Under the pieces are notes generated by a model, which was not told the DNA's origin, ran no database searches, and saw only the letters and a list, made by a program, of their open reading frames with translations. A DNA stretch of 64,000 bases from Candidatus Obscuribacterales bacterium. GTDB lineage: Bacteria; Cyanobacteriota; Vampirovibrionia; Obscuribacterales; Obscuribacteraceae. Positions within the stretch are counted from its first letter, which is position 1, and every line of letters begins with the position of its first letter. The position numbers and the translations under genes were made by a program. The DNA lies in the NCBI GenBank assembly GCA_021732025.1, contig JAKFVU010000083.1, positions 1 through 64,000 on the forward strand, written 5' to 3'. Below, piece by piece: positions 47,657-57,154 of the stretch.

Positions 47657-48640
47657 CTAGCGTCCAGCTCTACTAACTTCTTCAGCTCTGCTAGATTCTA
47701 CAGCTCTACTAGCGGGAGCCGCGTTATCAACCGTCGCCACAGACTGCTCTGAGAAAGATGATGTGTTCTGCGGCGGTAAGAACAAAGTACAAGCAGCAGC
47801 GACATCGCGAATAACATAATCGAGCGACTCACCAGTGCATACCTTTCGACCTTGCTCAGTGGCACAGGTAGTTAGAACCACAAGGGTATCGTTGTTCTCA
47901 GCACCAGAGGACGAAAGAAATTTCTCTAACTCGTAGAGCCTGCGACCAACCACTGAAATTGGCATTTTATCGGCTTCTTTGTCATAACTTTCGCTAAGCT
48001 CCTGACGCACCGAATTGATCAATGAATCAATTGTTTTACTGCGACCAGTACATACAATTTCCGCCTTCCGACCGGTGAGCTTGGTTAGCTGAACAAAGGC
48101 CTTAATCGTCTCTCGACTATAGGTCTCAGCGCTTACCAGAAGCACACTACGCTTCCACAATTGCATAGCATTCTGCACAACCAGAAGAGGAACGGGACAA
48201 AGTTCGGCCACGCGCTGACAAAGGCTAGTATTGATATAACGCTTCTGGTGAATGTGTCTCTGTCTAAACTTCGACTTGTGGCCCATAACTACTAGGTCAT
48301 GACTGATGGCGCGACGCAGAATAGAATCAATAATATTTCCTTCGTCAATCTCACAAGTTGCTTCAATACCACTATTGGCTATGCGACACTCAAAAGCATG
48401 CATGAGCGTTTCAGCCACAGAACGCAAAGTCATTTCGATTGTTTGATAGGCCGCCATGTAGGGTCCGCTACCTATAATTCCCGGCAAATCTTGACCGACA
48501 ATCTCCCACAGAGATTGACTATCGACGACTGTCTGGGCTGTTAGCTTGGCGTTCTTCGTCTCGGCCAGAGCTGCTGCCACATCGGCTGCAAAAAGTGCTT
48601 CTTGCGAACCGTCTAGAGCCAGTAGAAAAGATTTAGCCAT
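47657..48640 (-). CDS. Tandem-domain universal stress protein
   Basis: 327 residues from ATG 48640 (GAGG 8 nt upstream; the open frame runs 7 codons further). The N-terminal UspA domain (~1-150, KSFLLALDGSQEALFAADVA ... DLVVMGHKSKFRQRHIH) has a VMGHKS loop instead of the standard GSHGRTG, so its ATP binding may be altered. A second, more degenerate domain (~160-290, SVLLVSAETYSRETIKAFVQ) follows. The tail (~295-327) is Ser/Arg/Glu-rich. Divergent from the cytochrome c gene across a 248-nt region that should hold regulatory sites. Confidence 0.85.
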   Translation of the reverse strand: MAKSFLLALDGSQEALFAADVAAALAETKNAKLTAQTVVDSQSLWEIVGQDLPGIIGSGPYMAAYQTIEMTLRSVAETLMHAFECRIANSGIEATCEIDEGNIIDSILRRAISHDLVVMGHKSKFRQRHIHQKRYINTSLCQRVAELCPVPLLVVQNAMQLWKRSVLLVSAETYSRETIKAFVQLTKLTGRKAEIVCTGRSKTIDSLINSVRQELSESYDKEADKMPISVVGRRLYELEKFLSSSGAENNDTLVVLTTCATEQGRKVCTGESLDYVIRDVAAACTLFLPPQNTSSFSEQSVATVDNAAPASRAVESSRAEEVSRAGR

Positions 48641-48741
48641 GATCAGGACCTCTTCATACATTTCTCATGCATGGAAGATCTAATTCTCCCAGGCTACAAT
48701 TATTATTAAACGTCAAATCTGGTCTATTAATATCAACCGAA

Positions 48742-48756
48742 GGGACTAAGAGTACT
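48742..48756. promoter_or_regulatory. GGGACT-N3-AGTACT imperfect dyad between divergent genes
   Basis: The sequence GGGACTAAGAGTACT lies between the tandem USP gene (start 48640) and the cytochrome c gene (start 48889). Its half-site resembles the GGGACT/AGTCCC half of the mycobacterial DosR box, and the local regulator is NarL-family as DosR is. Only four of six bases of the right arm fit the dyad, so this is a weak candidate operator. Confidence 0.3.
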
Positions 48757-48888
48757 AAGAAGAGAAACGGCATATAGCAACTGACGTGGACGCTCAAATT
48801 GTGCAAAATTGGCAAAATCATTCTGTCGAACGAGTACAGCCAACTGAGAACCTGTTGTAATTGAGAGTGTCAGAAGAAAAGGTTTTAT

Positions 48889-49707
48889 ATGCAAAAAGTA
48901 AACTACAAACTGCTAGCACCAATAGTGGCACTGGTTCTCAGCACTACAATTACATCTGGCATCTCCAATGCAGTTGAGCAAAAAAATGCGAACTCAAAAG
49001 CAGCCCCAGCCGCCACTACCGAAGTCTTATACGTAGACCATGGCAAATACAAAGGTCTACCGACTTCTGCAAAAAGTAGTAAAGGCGCCAAATTTTTCAA
49101 ACAAAATAATTGCTTCACCTGCCATTCAATTGAAGGAAACGGTGGATGCCTTGCACCTCCTTTAGATGGCATCGGTGGCCGCCGCAGTAAGATTTTTATC
49201 GAGTCACGCATCACCAATGACGAAAAAGCCATGGCCCACTTCCTCAAAATTTACCCCTACGCTGAGCTACTAGAGCATCCGCGCATATCGGGAGCACAAG
49301 CGAAAGACATAGCGACCTATTTGATGACTCTAAGCGATCTGCCAGGAGCTGTGAAAATTAGTGGCCACAAAGTCAGTTCAAAAACTCCATTTCACTCCAC
49401 AGAGGATGCCGCTGATTGTCACAAGGACAGAATTCCGAAAGTCGCAGAGGGTAGAATGCTCTTCAACGATCGCAGCTGTCTTGTTTGCCATTCGGTCAGA
49501 AATCTAGGCGGTCACTTTGCCCCGGCTTTAGACGGAATCTCCAAACGACATGATCGCCAATACGTGTCAGATCGCATCACCGCAGCCGAATTCTTCAATC
49601 AAAACGGAGAAAATGAATATAGCGGTCGGGGCACAGTTATGCCTCCATCCGATCTAAACTCTAATCAGGTAGAAAGTATCACAGACTATCTCATGTCACT
49701 TCCATAA
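48889..49707 (+). CDS. Exported di-haem cytochrome c
   Basis: 272 residues with an N-terminal hydrophobic export segment (~8-28) and ATG 48889 preceded by AAGG. Two c-type haem motifs, CFTCH (C75, C78, H79) and CLVCH (C197, C200, H201), mark two class I-like cytochrome domains. The second has an MPPS motif (M251) as probable sixth ligand. The first lacks an equivalent MP motif; the corresponding stretch reads YPYAELLEHPRISG, so a different axial ligand is likely. Function: periplasmic electron transfer. The acyltransferase gene starts 11 nt after its stop, so they are probably co-transcribed. Confidence 0.92.
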   Translation: MQKVNYKLLAPIVALVLSTTITSGISNAVEQKNANSKAAPAATTEVLYVDHGKYKGLPTSAKSSKGAKFFKQNNCFTCHSIEGNGGCLAPPLDGIGGRRSKIFIESRITNDEKAMAHFLKIYPYAELLEHPRISGAQAKDIATYLMTLSDLPGAVKISGHKVSSKTPFHSTEDAADCHKDRIPKVAEGRMLFNDRSCLVCHSVRNLGGHFAPALDGISKRHDRQYVSDRITAAEFFNQNGENEYSGRGTVMPPSDLNSNQVESITDYLMSLP

Positions 49708-49718
49708 AGGCTTAAGCG

Positions 49719-50927
49719 GTGCGAGCTCTATCTGAATTTAGACCCCCAGAGCACAATCGAGCAGTTATAGCTTTCTGCCAGTTTTTGATACCAATCTACT
49801 GTCGATATATAGACCACTTCACTTGCCGCTTTAGGGACGCGCATCAGTCGGTAGCGGCATTAAGAGATAAGCGCACTATAATTTTGCTAAATCATGCAGA
49901 CAGACAAGATCCTAGCGTGGTGGTATTTCTTGCCAAGCATCTTAAAGAGCAAATTCATTGCATGGTTGCCAGAGAAGTTTTCGACTGGTACCACGGCATC
50001 TTAGGTTGTTTTTTTCAAAAGTTTGGTTGCTACTCTGTAAATCGCGGTGCTGGTGATACCACTTCTATTGAAACAACCAAGAGAATACTGAAAGCGGGTA
50101 AACATAAACTCGTTGTCTTTCCAGAAGCAGAGATCACTGGTGATGATCACTTGGTTCACACAATAAGCACGGCTCTTGTACACATTCTACTGGAAGTGCA
50201 AGAAGAACTTTCTGAGCCCCTCTGGGTGCTACCAGTAGGAATTAGCTATAAGCTCGAAACGGCACTCGAGGTAAGCCTTGAAAGAGCTCTAAATGCTGTT
50301 GAAAAGCAAGTCGGAATTAAAAATAGTGCTCCTGAAATTAGCACTCGAATTTCCAATGCCATTGACAAGCTGATCAGTAACTTAGCTGATCACTATAGCT
50401 TCGTCGTCATGAGCGACCATACACAAGCCGAAAAAGTAAGTGGTTTGACCAAACATATCTGCCACCGAATTGCTCAATTTATAGGGAGCGAGATCGCGCA
50501 CAAAACACCTGAACAACTATTGTATCTTCTGCGCAATGCTGTTGATGAAAAGCTTGGAACTCATTTGCCTGAAGGCGATCATCAAAAGAAACTTAGTAAG
50601 AGGAACAGACAATTTCATGATGAATTTATCAATGACTTAAATCGCGTTGAAAATCTCCTCATTTTTCATAGAGTCTTGCAACAACCAAGTTCAGCAATTC
50701 AACTTTGTCGCACCGTTGATTTTCTCGAAGTAGAAACCATCGGGCGAATATCAAGCAAAGGCCGGCAAGTGGCTACAGTCTACTTTGGCGAGCCGCTCTC
50801 AGTGGCGGACTATTTGACTCACTATAAAGAAAGCAAGCACGCAGCAATTGCCGAATTGAAGACCGCCATTCACGACCGTCTGCAAGCAGCTCTCGATTGC
50901 TCTCAAAGCCTCAACAGCCCCTCTTAA
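49719..50927 (+). CDS. PlsC-family acyltransferase
   Basis: 402 residues from GTG 49719, with AAAGG upstream and the cytochrome stop 12 nt before. The LPLAT core is at ~45-165: NHADRQD holds the HX4D catalytic pair (H59, D64), VNRGAGDT and VVFPEAEIT match the substrate-binding blocks (the last close to FPEG). The C-terminal half (~220-400) is helical and of unknown role; it is not typical for 1-acylglycerol-3-phosphate acyltransferases. The acyl acceptor is unknown. The 3' end overlaps the convergent USP gene by 4 nt. Confidence 0.85.
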   Translation: MRALSEFRPPEHNRAVIAFCQFLIPIYCRYIDHFTCRFRDAHQSVAALRDKRTIILLNHADRQDPSVVVFLAKHLKEQIHCMVAREVFDWYHGILGCFFQKFGCYSVNRGAGDTTSIETTKRILKAGKHKLVVFPEAEITGDDHLVHTISTALVHILLEVQEELSEPLWVLPVGISYKLETALEVSLERALNAVEKQVGIKNSAPEISTRISNAIDKLISNLADHYSFVVMSDHTQAEKVSGLTKHICHRIAQFIGSEIAHKTPEQLLYLLRNAVDEKLGTHLPEGDHQKKLSKRNRQFHDEFINDLNRVENLLIFHRVLQQPSSAIQLCRTVDFLEVETIGRISSKGRQVATVYFGEPLSVADYLTHYKESKHAAIAELKTAIHDRLQAALDCSQSLNSPS

Positions 50928-51409
50928 ACAACGGCACTGGCACGCCCGTGCTTGTTGCGATGAGGCGCAGTTGAAACAACCTCAACTGAACAAGGTGCGT
51001 GATTAGCGACAGTGCGAGAAACACTGCCAATCATATTATGGGGGCAGACATCTTTAGAGTGGGCCCCTATCAATATTTTGTCGGCAGACCACTCAACAGC
51101 TGCACTAACTATTTCAGCCCACGGAGCCCCTTCGCGCACTTCAAAATGAACAGATGCGGAGGAAACTGCTTCTTCCAACTTGTGACGCATAGCCTCACAA
51201 TGATGACGAGCAGCTGCTTTTCGCTTAGTATAGATTTCAGAGGCTGTGTGGGCGTACTCAGACACTGAAAGATCTGCATACGAAACACATGTCGGCTCAA
51301 GAACAGTTAGTATCTTGAAGTTTACGTCAGCAGGCCATTTGCGACCTATGACTGAACGAATTAGCTCTCCAGACGATGGGGAGTCATCAACAGCAATAAT
51401 AATCTTCAT
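50924..51409 (-). CDS. Universal stress protein
   Basis: 161 residues from ATG 51409 with GAGGT 4 nt upstream; the frame upstream is open for 29 codons but without USP homology. UspA domain: MKIIIAVDDSPSSGELIRS ... KILIGAHSKDVCPHNMIGSV. The ATP motif is altered (GAHSKDVCPHNMIGS instead of GSHGRTG...GS), so nucleotide binding is uncertain. Convergent with the acyltransferase gene. Confidence 0.9.
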   Translation of the reverse strand: MKIIIAVDDSPSSGELIRSVIGRKWPADVNFKILTVLEPTCVSYADLSVSEYAHTASEIYTKRKAAARHHCEAMRHKLEEAVSSASVHFEVREGAPWAEIVSAAVEWSADKILIGAHSKDVCPHNMIGSVSRTVANHAPCSVEVVSTAPHRNKHGRASAVV

Positions 51410-51546
51410 CGATACCTCAATCATACGGTGACAGCAAAAGACAAAGATATCGGCACGCTGAACAGAGATCTCACTAATGCCATTTGCTACTACCAATCTA
51501 ACGATATTTGGTCACAGACGTATCAACCACTAGACTGAATGATCTA

Positions 51547-52437
51547 TCAATTTTCTCTTTTCGTTAAATCTGCGGCAAAGCCTTTGAGCCATTGAGAATC
51601 CCAGCCGGTGAAGGGGCCTATGCGATGGCGCAACAGATAATTTAGTTGGCGCTGAATGGCAAACTGTACTTCCTTCGCCAATCGAAGGCGCAATTGCCGG
51701 TCACTAGCACGCTCGCTAGGATAATCGAAAACAATAGGCTTACCGACTACGATTAACATTTTTACTGGGAGCGGCAAAGAGCTGGTGGTGATAGGCAACC
51801 ATGGAAAAGCCGGTGTCAAAGGAAAATAAGGCATATCGAGAAAGTGAGCTAGTCCTTGCAAACGGGTAAAAATCGGATAAATCTCATCAGCTCCTACCAC
51901 TGTAATTGGTATCACCGGAGAACCTGTTGCAAGCGCCGCCTTAACAAAACCAGGATCAAAATCGGCTAAGCGATAGCGTTGCTTGAACAACTTTCCCGTT
52001 CCGCGAGGGCCTTCCGGGTAGAAGAAGACCAATTCTTCCTTCTCTAGTAGCTCCTTTGCTACAGAATAACGGGCAGGGACGCCTCCCATACCCCGAATCA
52101 TATCTTTGATTACTGGAATACTGAGAAGATAATCCAAGGCAAGACAACGGATACGCCGCGGCTGAGGGTGAAGATTGTAATTAGCACAATTAGTCATGTA
52201 AGCATCAATGGGCAGCCCCCCAGAATGGTTGCCCACCAAGATGGCGCGGCCATTAGCGGGAATATTCTCAATTCCTATAGTCTCAACTTGATAGTAGTCG
52301 TCATAGAAAAAGCGGAAGAAAGTCTCCCAATGCGCGAAGCTATCAAGATTGAAGCCAAACTCGTCGGGCTCTTGATTCTCATACCGAGAGGCAAAGCAGC
52401 GTCTTAACTTATTTAGCTTAGAAGTCGATAAATACAT
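51547..52437 (-). CDS. LPLAT/DGAT-like acyltransferase
   Basis: 296 residues. The conserved region (~55-215) includes VGNHSGGLPIDA, a variant of the acyltransferase NHxxxxD motif with longer spacing (H71, D78), then FFYPEGPRGTGK (EGPRGTG substrate loop) and VVGADEIYPI. This pattern is typical of bacterial phosphate/diacylglycerol acyltransferase-like proteins found in cyanobacteria and actinobacteria. It is distinct from the PlsC protein at 49719. A lipid-storage or phospholipid role is plausible. Divergent from the baeRF gene. Confidence 0.85.
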   Translation of the reverse strand: MYLSTSKLNKLRRCFASRYENQEPDEFGFNLDSFAHWETFFRFFYDDYYQVETIGIENIPANGRAILVGNHSGGLPIDAYMTNCANYNLHPQPRRIRCLALDYLLSIPVIKDMIRGMGGVPARYSVAKELLEKEELVFFYPEGPRGTGKLFKQRYRLADFDPGFVKAALATGSPVIPITVVGADEIYPIFTRLQGLAHFLDMPYFPLTPAFPWLPITTSSLPLPVKMLIVVGKPIVFDYPSERASDRQLRLRLAKEVQFAIQRQLNYLLRHRIGPFTGWDSQWLKGFAADLTKREN

Positions 52438-52596
52438 AGCAAACCCTAAAAGGAACTATATATGGAAACGAGTAGTCCTCTAGGATGGAGCGTAGCCATG
52501 AGAGTCCTTGCTAAAGTTAAGCACGGTCCTTAAATCCACATATTCCCTTTTCAATAGAATATCTCCAACTTACTTATCTTCAATGGAACAATACAA

Positions 52597-53577
52597 ATGA
52601 AAAACGCCATGGCCGAGCTAGTCACTGCACAAGAATCTCCGATTCTTTCAATCATTGTCGATCTCGGAATCGTTAAGCGCGACAACGAAGCTAAGCTGAA
52701 ACACCTCATGGGTGAAGCAGCGAAACTAATTCCTAGCGATGTCACAACGATAGATCGCGATGTACTATTGAAGCGTCTCGAGCTAATTTTCACTGGCCTA
52801 GAATCAGAAACCCACAATGCCAGCGTGGCGGTCTTTATCGCTAAAGACTACGCCAAAGTAGTTCCCCTTAACTATCGAGCTACAGAAAGAATTGTCTTGG
52901 GCACGGCCTTTGCGGCAAGCGAAGTAGCCTATTCTACGGCCAGTTGTCCCCGTTTCAACATTCTTGTTGGCGGCGGCAGCTCAGTGCGTCTATTTGAAGC
53001 GGCTGCTGATCAAATTGTTGAGATCAAAGACAACGAGAAGCTTGCTCACGTGGGCCACCTCCTCAAATCTCATGATCATGCAGCTCACCCAAGCGAACAA
53101 CAAAAAATTCACGAGGCAGTGGCAGCTTTGTGCGAATCGTTGCATTGGCCGCTGATCTTAGTTGGCGGTGCTCAATTTGCCGACACATCTAGTCTAACGG
53201 ACCAAGTAATTGCTTCAATTGAAGGTAATTACGAGCACGCCACCAGTACCGAGATTCTCACAGTCTCTAAAGATTTGCTGCAAACATGGAAAGATGAGCA
53301 AGCGGCTAAAGAGCTCGAAGAAATAGAAAAGCTTGTCGCCGATAAGCGCCTGGGTTCGGGCAGAGATGAAATAACTGAATTGATTAAGGCCGGTCGAGTA
53401 GAGAAACTCTACGTAGCAGAATCAGCAGCATTGAAAGTTGATAGCGCCGCTGAAAATCAGCTAACAGTGGTTGACGAATTGATTACTTCAACTTTTCAGT
53501 TTGGTGGTGAAGTGGTATTTCTGCCAGAAAATAGCCTAGCAAAATACGAAGGTATGGCAGCAGCATTGCGCTACTAG
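52597..53577 (+). CDS. baeRF-family ribosome-associated factor
   Basis: 326 residues resembling bacterial archaeo-eukaryotic release factor (baeRF) proteins, which contain an eRF1-like fold and are linked to ribosome hibernation. Visible signs: an N-terminal domain ending NASVAVFIAKDYAKVVPLNY, a middle domain (~95-230) with FNILVGGGSSVRLFEAA and WPLILVGGAQF strands, and a C-terminal alpha/beta eL30-like domain (VEKLYVAESAALK, VVDELITSTFQFGGEVVFLP). No GGQ motif is seen, so peptide release is unlikely. Its place beside USP genes fits a stress or dormancy role; that link is inferred. In-frame ATG 52609 is an alternative start. Confidence 0.75.
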   Translation: MKNAMAELVTAQESPILSIIVDLGIVKRDNEAKLKHLMGEAAKLIPSDVTTIDRDVLLKRLELIFTGLESETHNASVAVFIAKDYAKVVPLNYRATERIVLGTAFAASEVAYSTASCPRFNILVGGGSSVRLFEAAADQIVEIKDNEKLAHVGHLLKSHDHAAHPSEQQKIHEAVAALCESLHWPLILVGGAQFADTSSLTDQVIASIEGNYEHATSTEILTVSKDLLQTWKDEQAAKELEEIEKLVADKRLGSGRDEITELIKAGRVEKLYVAESAALKVDSAAENQLTVVDELITSTFQFGGEVVFLPENSLAKYEGMAAALRY

Positions 53578-53638
53578 AGCTTTCACAGAAGCGCCATGAG
53601 AGTGGCACAATCGAGTCGGAGAATAAGCTTCATTGGCA

Positions 53639-54964
53639 CTAGTGCCAGTGAAGCTTCTCACAATCAGCTTCTAGTTTGTCTCTAAAGTCTGGGTGGGCAA
53701 TACTAATGAGTGCCTGCATTCTTTCTTTAAGAGTCTTGCCGTAGAGCTGGGCAATACCATATTCAGTGACCACATAGTGCACGTCAGCACGAGAAGTGAC
53801 AACTCCACTGCCGAGAGCTAGATTTGCCACAATGCGAGAAATCGTCCCATTCTTAGCGGTTGATGGCAGGGCAATAATTGCTTTGCCATCCTTTGCTCGC
53901 GCTGCTCCTCTAATAAAATCTACCTGTCCGCCGACTCCGCTGTATAAATAATCACCAATTGAATCAGCCGCCACCTGACCGGTAACATCAATTTGCAAAG
54001 CGGAGTTGATTGCGGTCATCTTGTAGTTTTGAGAGATAACGAAAGGGTCATTAATGTAATCGCTCGTTTGAAACTCGAAAAGCGGATTGTCATTGACAAA
54101 TTCATATAGTCGACGACTACCAATCACAAAAGTCACAGCAATCTTGCCAGGCAAGACTGTTTTGGCATCATTAGTAACCACACCCTTCTCAATCAAATCA
54201 ATGACACCGTCAGAAAGCATTTCACTATGAATCCCAAGATTTCGCTTATCCCCTAGCTGCAAGAGTATGGCATTAGGTATCGAACCAATTCCAAGTTGCA
54301 ATGTGGCCCCGTCTTCTATCAAAGAAGCAACGTTGCGACCAATGGTCTGTTCGACCTCAGTAGGATGGGCCGCAAGCAATTCTGGCAGTGCTCTGTCGCA
54401 TTCAACTACATAGTCAAACTTGTCGATATGCACAAATGCTCGCCCTAGGGTCCGTGGCATTTGCTTGTTCACTTCGGCAATGACTATTCGCGCCTTGCGG
54501 CGAGCGGCAATAGTGCAATCCACAGATACCCCGTAACTACAATAGCCATGGGCATCTGGTGGAGAAACCTGAATCATACAAACATCAATCGGAACAATTT
54601 CGCGTTCAAATAAAGCTGGGATCTCACTTAGGAAAACCGGCATGTAGTCGGCTCTTCCTTCATTTACAGACTGCCGCACATTTTCGCCGATGAAAAGGGC
54701 GTGCACACGAAATGACTGAGCGAACTCCTTACGGGCATACTCAGCGGTCCCCATAGTAAGCAAGTGCAAAATAGTAACGTCACGTAATTCTGGCGCCCTG
54801 TCTATCATAGCCTCAATCAAACTGGCCGGAGCTGCGGCATTTGAATGAATATAGACACTATCACCAGAGGTAATTTTTAGAGCTGCATCTGAGGCGCTGA
54901 CTATCTTCCTGCTGTACCGCTCTTGCCAGCGGGTCGACACCAGCGTAATTTCATCAGCACTCAT
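53639..54964 (-). CDS. Acetyl-CoA hydrolase/transferase family CoA-transferase
   Basis: 441 residues, full length for the family. Hallmarks: VSPPDAHGYCSYGVSVD, IAEVNKQMPRTLG, LQLGIGSIPNA, and GIHSEMLSDG with E248 as the expected catalytic Glu that forms the CoA thioester. C-terminal: QVDFIRGAARAKDGKAIIALPS and VTEYGIAQLYGKTLKERM. These features match 4-hydroxybutyrate/acetate CoA-transferases (Cat2/AbfT type); the substrate cannot be fixed by eye. In an oxygen-limited setting this would allow energy-saving acyl-CoA exchange during fermentation. ATG 54964 begins MSADEITLVST. It is a single-gene unit. Confidence 0.92.
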   Translation of the reverse strand: MSADEITLVSTRWQERYSRKIVSASDAALKITSGDSVYIHSNAAAPASLIEAMIDRAPELRDVTILHLLTMGTAEYARKEFAQSFRVHALFIGENVRQSVNEGRADYMPVFLSEIPALFEREIVPIDVCMIQVSPPDAHGYCSYGVSVDCTIAARRKARIVIAEVNKQMPRTLGRAFVHIDKFDYVVECDRALPELLAAHPTEVEQTIGRNVASLIEDGATLQLGIGSIPNAILLQLGDKRNLGIHSEMLSDGVIDLIEKGVVTNDAKTVLPGKIAVTFVIGSRRLYEFVNDNPLFEFQTSDYINDPFVISQNYKMTAINSALQIDVTGQVAADSIGDYLYSGVGGQVDFIRGAARAKDGKAIIALPSTAKNGTISRIVANLALGSGVVTSRADVHYVVTEYGIAQLYGKTLKERMQALISIAHPDFRDKLEADCEKLHWH

Positions 54965-55096
54965 TCGATACTCCCATTAACGTGTTTACACACTTACTAA
55001 CCTGACATTATCCCAGCCTCGCCCGTGTATTTATCGATATTGATGCCAACAATATAAGTCTAGTACCGCCAAAGCACGCAGTTGTCAAAGTCGCTC

Positions 55097-55630
55097 TCAG
55101 CAATTGTGTGTAATGGCAAGGGTCGACAGGACCAAGCGCGATAGACTCTTGGCCATAGACGGCAAACAACTTTCGATAGTGGATGAGGCACTGCCTGTCC
55201 AATCGACTTCGCTGACTTCAATGGCGAATAAAATAATCTGTTTGGGTAAAGCAATTCGCCCTGTTGTCAGAATCAAGTCTTCGAGCAGAGAAAGGCCATG
55301 AGTCGACGGATATTTCAACGGAGCGGCCCAGCTACCGCTAGCAACTACACTCAAATCAGTAATAGAAATACTCCCAGAAACAGAGCCGCTTCTGGTTGCG
55401 TCAACTATTATGGCTGAATGATGGCCGGCAAAGGTATCACCGAGCAGGTTCTTATCAACTCCTAGATCAAAGCGGCACAGGCGCGCCAGCAAATCAACAT
55501 CTAATGCATCGCAAACCCGCTGAGCAATGCCGTGACTACCCTCGAGGGAATTTTCGAACGTGACCAAAACCAAGCCACTCGATTGGGTGGCGGCAGAATG
55601 CTTACAAATCATCTCGCTAGTTGATTTCAC
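55097..55630 (-). CDS. Hydrogenase-maturation-protease-like protein
   Basis: 177 residues similar to HybD/HycI-type endopeptidases, which trim the C-terminus of NiFe-hydrogenase large subunits. Aligned blocks: FENSLEGSHGIAQRVCDAL with the GxGN(x4)D(D/E)GxG region, AIIVDATRSG (D77) with the second metal site, and STHGLSLLEDL (H111) with the third. In the first block the usual acidic ligand pair is S32-H33, so a His may replace the acid; activity is uncertain. No hydrogenase gene is in this window. The GTG start at 55630 has no strong SD; ATG 55612 is an alternative. Confidence 0.7.
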   Translation of the reverse strand: MKSTSEMICKHSAATQSSGLVLVTFENSLEGSHGIAQRVCDALDVDLLARLCRFDLGVDKNLLGDTFAGHHSAIIVDATRSGSVSGSISITDLSVVASGSWAAPLKYPSTHGLSLLEDLILTTGRIALPKQIILFAIEVSEVDWTGSASSTIESCLPSMAKSLSRLVLSTLAITHNC

Positions 55631-55958
55631 ACGCTTCGGTGCCGATTTCTGTGCCTGTCGGCGGGTACTGGAAGTATTGGAGGTATTGGAAAGCTCAAAG
55701 CAATCTTGTCATAGACAGTTCTATGGCGAATCATCCCTTTGGACAGTATTGAAAATTGCTCCAGCACTACAGATTAGCAACTCAGAGATATGCAGTTAAC
55801 TACAGCACTGGCGAGCACACTTACTAGCAAACGCCGCTAATAACATCCACCCTAAGAGTGATTATGAAAATACCTGCGCTAACACCACCATTTGGGGAAT
55901 ATAGGAAGTCACAGTAACAATTGAAATTAGTTATTCGAAAGCAATTTAAGGTGTGCCG

Positions 55959-57131
55959 ATGAACAAGCTTGCAAGAAGCAATAAAATCTTGCTTTGCGTA
56001 TCGAACACTGGAGGAGGCCATCGTAGTGCAGCGACAGCAATCAAAAACGCCATCGATGAGCTAACAGCGACTGAAAAGCTTCCTACTGCGAAATACGAAG
56101 TGCTGATAGTCGACGTTGTTGAGAACAGCAATGCACTGCATAAAGGTTTTGTAGGCATCTATAACTTTCTCCTGCGTTATCAGCAAGGTTGGATGAAATA
56201 CTACTACAGTGCTATTCAAACTCTAAAACCAGACAATTCAGCTCTAGGATACTGGTTAGCATCTTCATATCTAAAAAAATTGCTGCACGAAATAGAGCCT
56301 GTGGTCGTGGTCTCAATACACCCTATGGCCAACCACTATTTAGCTCGAGCACTAGCAGATGCACAACTGCCCAATAAGCCTCTACTAATTCTTGATGTGA
56401 TTGATCCGAATGCTAAATTGTGGATTGGCTGGGCATGCCGCGACGCCAGTACAATTATTGTAGCCAACGAATTAGCGCAAAAACGCCTGGTATCACTAGG
56501 TATAGATGCAGGGAAAATAGCCACCATCGGTATGCCAATCGACCCAACTTTTCTACAACCAGCAAAGATCAGCAGAGAAAAATTTCTCACAGAGCTAAAC
56601 TTAACACCAGATATGGTGACTATTTGCCTAACGGCCGGTTGGGCTGGTGGTGGTAATTTCGTCAAAATATACAAGGCTTTAATAGGCGTACAAAAAACAA
56701 TTCAAGTGATAGTCATTTGTGGTAAAAACGAAAAACTGCATAAAGCGATTACCCAGATTTCGCGCAAAATGCCATTCAAAACAGCCGTAGAAAAAGAGTT
56801 ACCATCGCTATCAAATGCCATGAGTGCCTGCGACCTGCTCGTAACAAAAGCCGGCGGGCTCACAACCTTCGAAGCCATAGCGCGTCGACTACCAATGGCG
56901 ATCGACATGCTTACGGAACCGATGCCACAAGAAATTGGCACAGCAGAGATTCTAATTGCAGCAGGCTTAGCTAAGCCAATAAGGAAGGCAACAGACATAA
57001 TAGCTCTCGTCGAAGAGACTAAACATATAGAAGACAGAGAGGCCAGTGCACTTCCGTCAATAAACAACCTTGATCGCACACATGCCGTATACGACATAGC
57101 AAAACTAATTTTGAAAAACTGTCATATCTAA
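55959..57131 (+). CDS. MGDG-synthase/processive glucosyltransferase-like GT28 protein
   Basis: 390 residues from ATG 55959, with AAGGTG 6 nt upstream. The N-terminal hallmark NTGGGHRSAA (GGGH, residues 18-21) is typical of MGDG synthases and bacterial diacylglycerol glucosyltransferases (UgtP); the C-terminal half has VICGKNEKLH, DLLVTKAGGLTTFEA and MPQEIGTAEIL, matching the nucleotide-sugar pocket. The likely product is a galacto- or gluco-diacylglycerol. No membrane helix; binding is probably peripheral. It precedes the beta-lactamase-like gene by 23 nt, so an operon is likely. Confidence 0.88.
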   Translation: MNKLARSNKILLCVSNTGGGHRSAATAIKNAIDELTATEKLPTAKYEVLIVDVVENSNALHKGFVGIYNFLLRYQQGWMKYYYSAIQTLKPDNSALGYWLASSYLKKLLHEIEPVVVVSIHPMANHYLARALADAQLPNKPLLILDVIDPNAKLWIGWACRDASTIIVANELAQKRLVSLGIDAGKIATIGMPIDPTFLQPAKISREKFLTELNLTPDMVTICLTAGWAGGGNFVKIYKALIGVQKTIQVIVICGKNEKLHKAITQISRKMPFKTAVEKELPSLSNAMSACDLLVTKAGGLTTFEAIARRLPMAIDMLTEPMPQEIGTAEILIAAGLAKPIRKATDIIALVEETKHIEDREASALPSINNLDRTHAVYDIAKLILKNCHI

Positions 57132-57154
57132 TATCAGCAGAGGGACGAAGCCGA

